Shown here: positions 6,163 to 6,800 of the stretch, in pieces
Layout of the letters: the number at the start of each line of letters is the position of its first letter
Position numbering within the stretch: the stretch's first letter is position 1
Source of the DNA: Phycisphaerae bacterium
Lineage (GTDB): Bacteria; Planctomycetota; Phycisphaerae; Sedimentisphaerales; SG8-4
DNA: 6,800 nucleotides
Direction of reading: 5' to 3'
Assembly: GCA_030603035.1 (NCBI GenBank)
Contig: JAUVYQ010000133.1
Location: 1-6,800 of the forward strand
Notes under the pieces: model-generated
The model's input: only the letters and a program-made list of their open reading frames with translations
Databases searched by the model: none
Told to the model about the DNA's origin: nothing
Program-made: the position numbers and the translations under genes

Positions 6163-6800
6163 ATGCGTTCGCGCGGCATAATAATTTGTTGCATTGTTCT
6201 TGCGGCTGCTTTACTTATCACCGCTGGTATGCAGCTTGATTTCATAAACTCACAACGGCGGAAGATGGGCCTGATAATCGGTAAGCCTGAAAATGTTCCT
6301 CCTTCCCTCGCATTTACAACCATCGCAACCGGGGCTTTTCGCGGCCTGGTCGTGGATGTCTTATGGATGCGCGCAGATAAGCTAAAAGAGCAGGGACAAT
6401 TCTTCGATGCAAAACAGCTTGCAGAATGGATAACCACCTTGCAGCCGCGTTTCGCATCAGTCTGGGAGTTCCACGCCTGGAATATGGCTTATAACATCTC
6501 CGTCACCATACCCGCAACCCAGCCGGACCAGCGATGGCGATGGGTCAAAAACGGCTACGAGCTCCTTCGCGACAAGGCCATTGATAAGCAAAAACTCAAA
6601 AACATTACGCTTTACCGCGAACTTGCCAGAATATTCCAGCACAAAATAGGTGCCGTATCGGATGACGCACACAAATATTACAAGTTGCAGCTCGCTTTGG
6701 CGATGGAACCACTGCTCGGCCCCGCCGATAACCGGACATTCGGCGCTCTTGCCCAAGCACCAACCGACTGGCGGCAAATTATAAAAGATGCCAATGTGGT
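6163..6800 (+). CDS. Membrane-anchored, probably alpha-helical protein of unknown function (partial, 3' end outside window)
   Basis: The frame is open from ATG 6163 to the window end: 212 codons with no stop. The N-terminus has two arginines, then a hydrophobic stretch (about 5-22), which fits a signal anchor that places the rest outside the cytoplasm; an uncleaved anchor or a signal peptide are both possible. The rest is helical in character and rich in aromatics: GAFRGLVVDVLWMRADKL (57-74), QFFDAKQLAEWITTLQPRF (79-97), VWEFHAWNMAYNIS (100-113) and a DDAHKYYKLQLALA segment (167-180). Paired helices with conserved-looking Trp, Tyr and Phe suggest a TPR-like solenoid, but I cannot assign a family. 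I recall similar proteins next to ABC-2 transporters in planctomycete genomes, from memory only. The 43-nt gap after the permease suggests it is the third part of the same module. Full length cannot be judged. Confidence 0.75.
   Translation, partial: MRSRGIIICCIVLAAALLITAGMQLDFINSQRRKMGLIIGKPENVPPSLAFTTIATGAFRGLVVDVLWMRADKLKEQGQFFDAKQLAEWITTLQPRFASVWEFHAWNMAYNISVTIPATQPDQRWRWVKNGYELLRDKAIDKQKLKNITLYRELARIFQHKIGAVSDDAHKYYKLQLALAMEPLLGPADNRTFGALAQAPTDWRQIIKDANV

Larger units (their letters stand above)
6120..6168 (+). repeat. Degenerate 7-bp tandem repeat tract, 7 units, permease / anchored protein junction
   Basis: Seven heptads fill the gap after the permease stop and run over the next start codon: among them AGCGAAA, TACGAGA, TACGCTT, CACGAGA, TACGAAC and GATGCGT. 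Position 4 is G in all seven. The units match those at 3366-3428, including exact copies of TACGAGA, CACGAGA and TACGAAC. The next gene's ATG is at unit positions 2-4, as for the ATGs at 1412 and 3416. Confidence 0.78.

Noticed and set aside
1404..6168. CRISPR or attachment-site interpretation of the repeats
   Set aside because: Units are 7 bp, contiguous and degenerate with no spacers, and no recombinase or Cas gene is present.
6147..6777. Minus-strand open frames at 6147-6437 and 6457-6777
   Set aside because: The + strand frame from 6163 is open to the window end, starts in context after the permease, and encodes a coherent anchor plus helical protein.

Overview
The window reads as chromosomal DNA of a free-living, moderate-GC Gram-negative-type bacterium. 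All genes lie on the + strand and are closely packed. My best guess is an uncultivated member of the Planctomycetota (Phycisphaerae-like). It rests on the HflK-like protein, the style of the ABC-2 permease, the membrane-anchored helical protein, and the 7-bp repeats in the gaps. There is no rRNA or phylogenetic marker here, so the assignment is tentative. No tRNA, rRNA, CRISPR, IS element or prophage signal was seen.

Layout: (1) the last 26 codons of an upstream gene (2-82); (2) an HflK-family SPFH/band 7 membrane protein (115-1401); (3) a P1B-type heavy-metal-translocating ATPase with no N-terminal HMA domain (1412-3346); (4) an ABC-2 type ATPase with a long proline-rich C-terminal tail (start placed at 3416, end 4666); (5) its likely permease, which has a large extracytoplasmic insertion (4755-6119); (6) the 5' part of a membrane-anchored, probably alpha-helical protein cut by the window end (6163-6800). 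The genes probably form one or two transcription units. The SPFH protein and metal ATPase are 10 nt apart. The ABC ATPase, permease and anchored protein look like parts of one transport or envelope-remodelling module. Intergenic gaps range from 10 to about 88 nt.

The most unusual feature is in the gaps. The intergenic stretches before genes 3 to 6 are built of degenerate 7-bp units that keep register over 3 to 14 units and run into the flanking genes. They supply the stop codon of the P-type ATPase and of the ABC ATPase. Three of the four downstream start codons sit at the same unit position, where ATG replaces the ACG found in most other units, behind a nearly identical 12-nt leader. The tracts resemble the heptanucleotide STRR repeats of cyanobacteria in style. 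Two perfect inverted repeats (10-bp and 9-bp arms) lie near the 3' ends of the ABC ATPase and permease genes; neither has the T-run of an intrinsic terminator.
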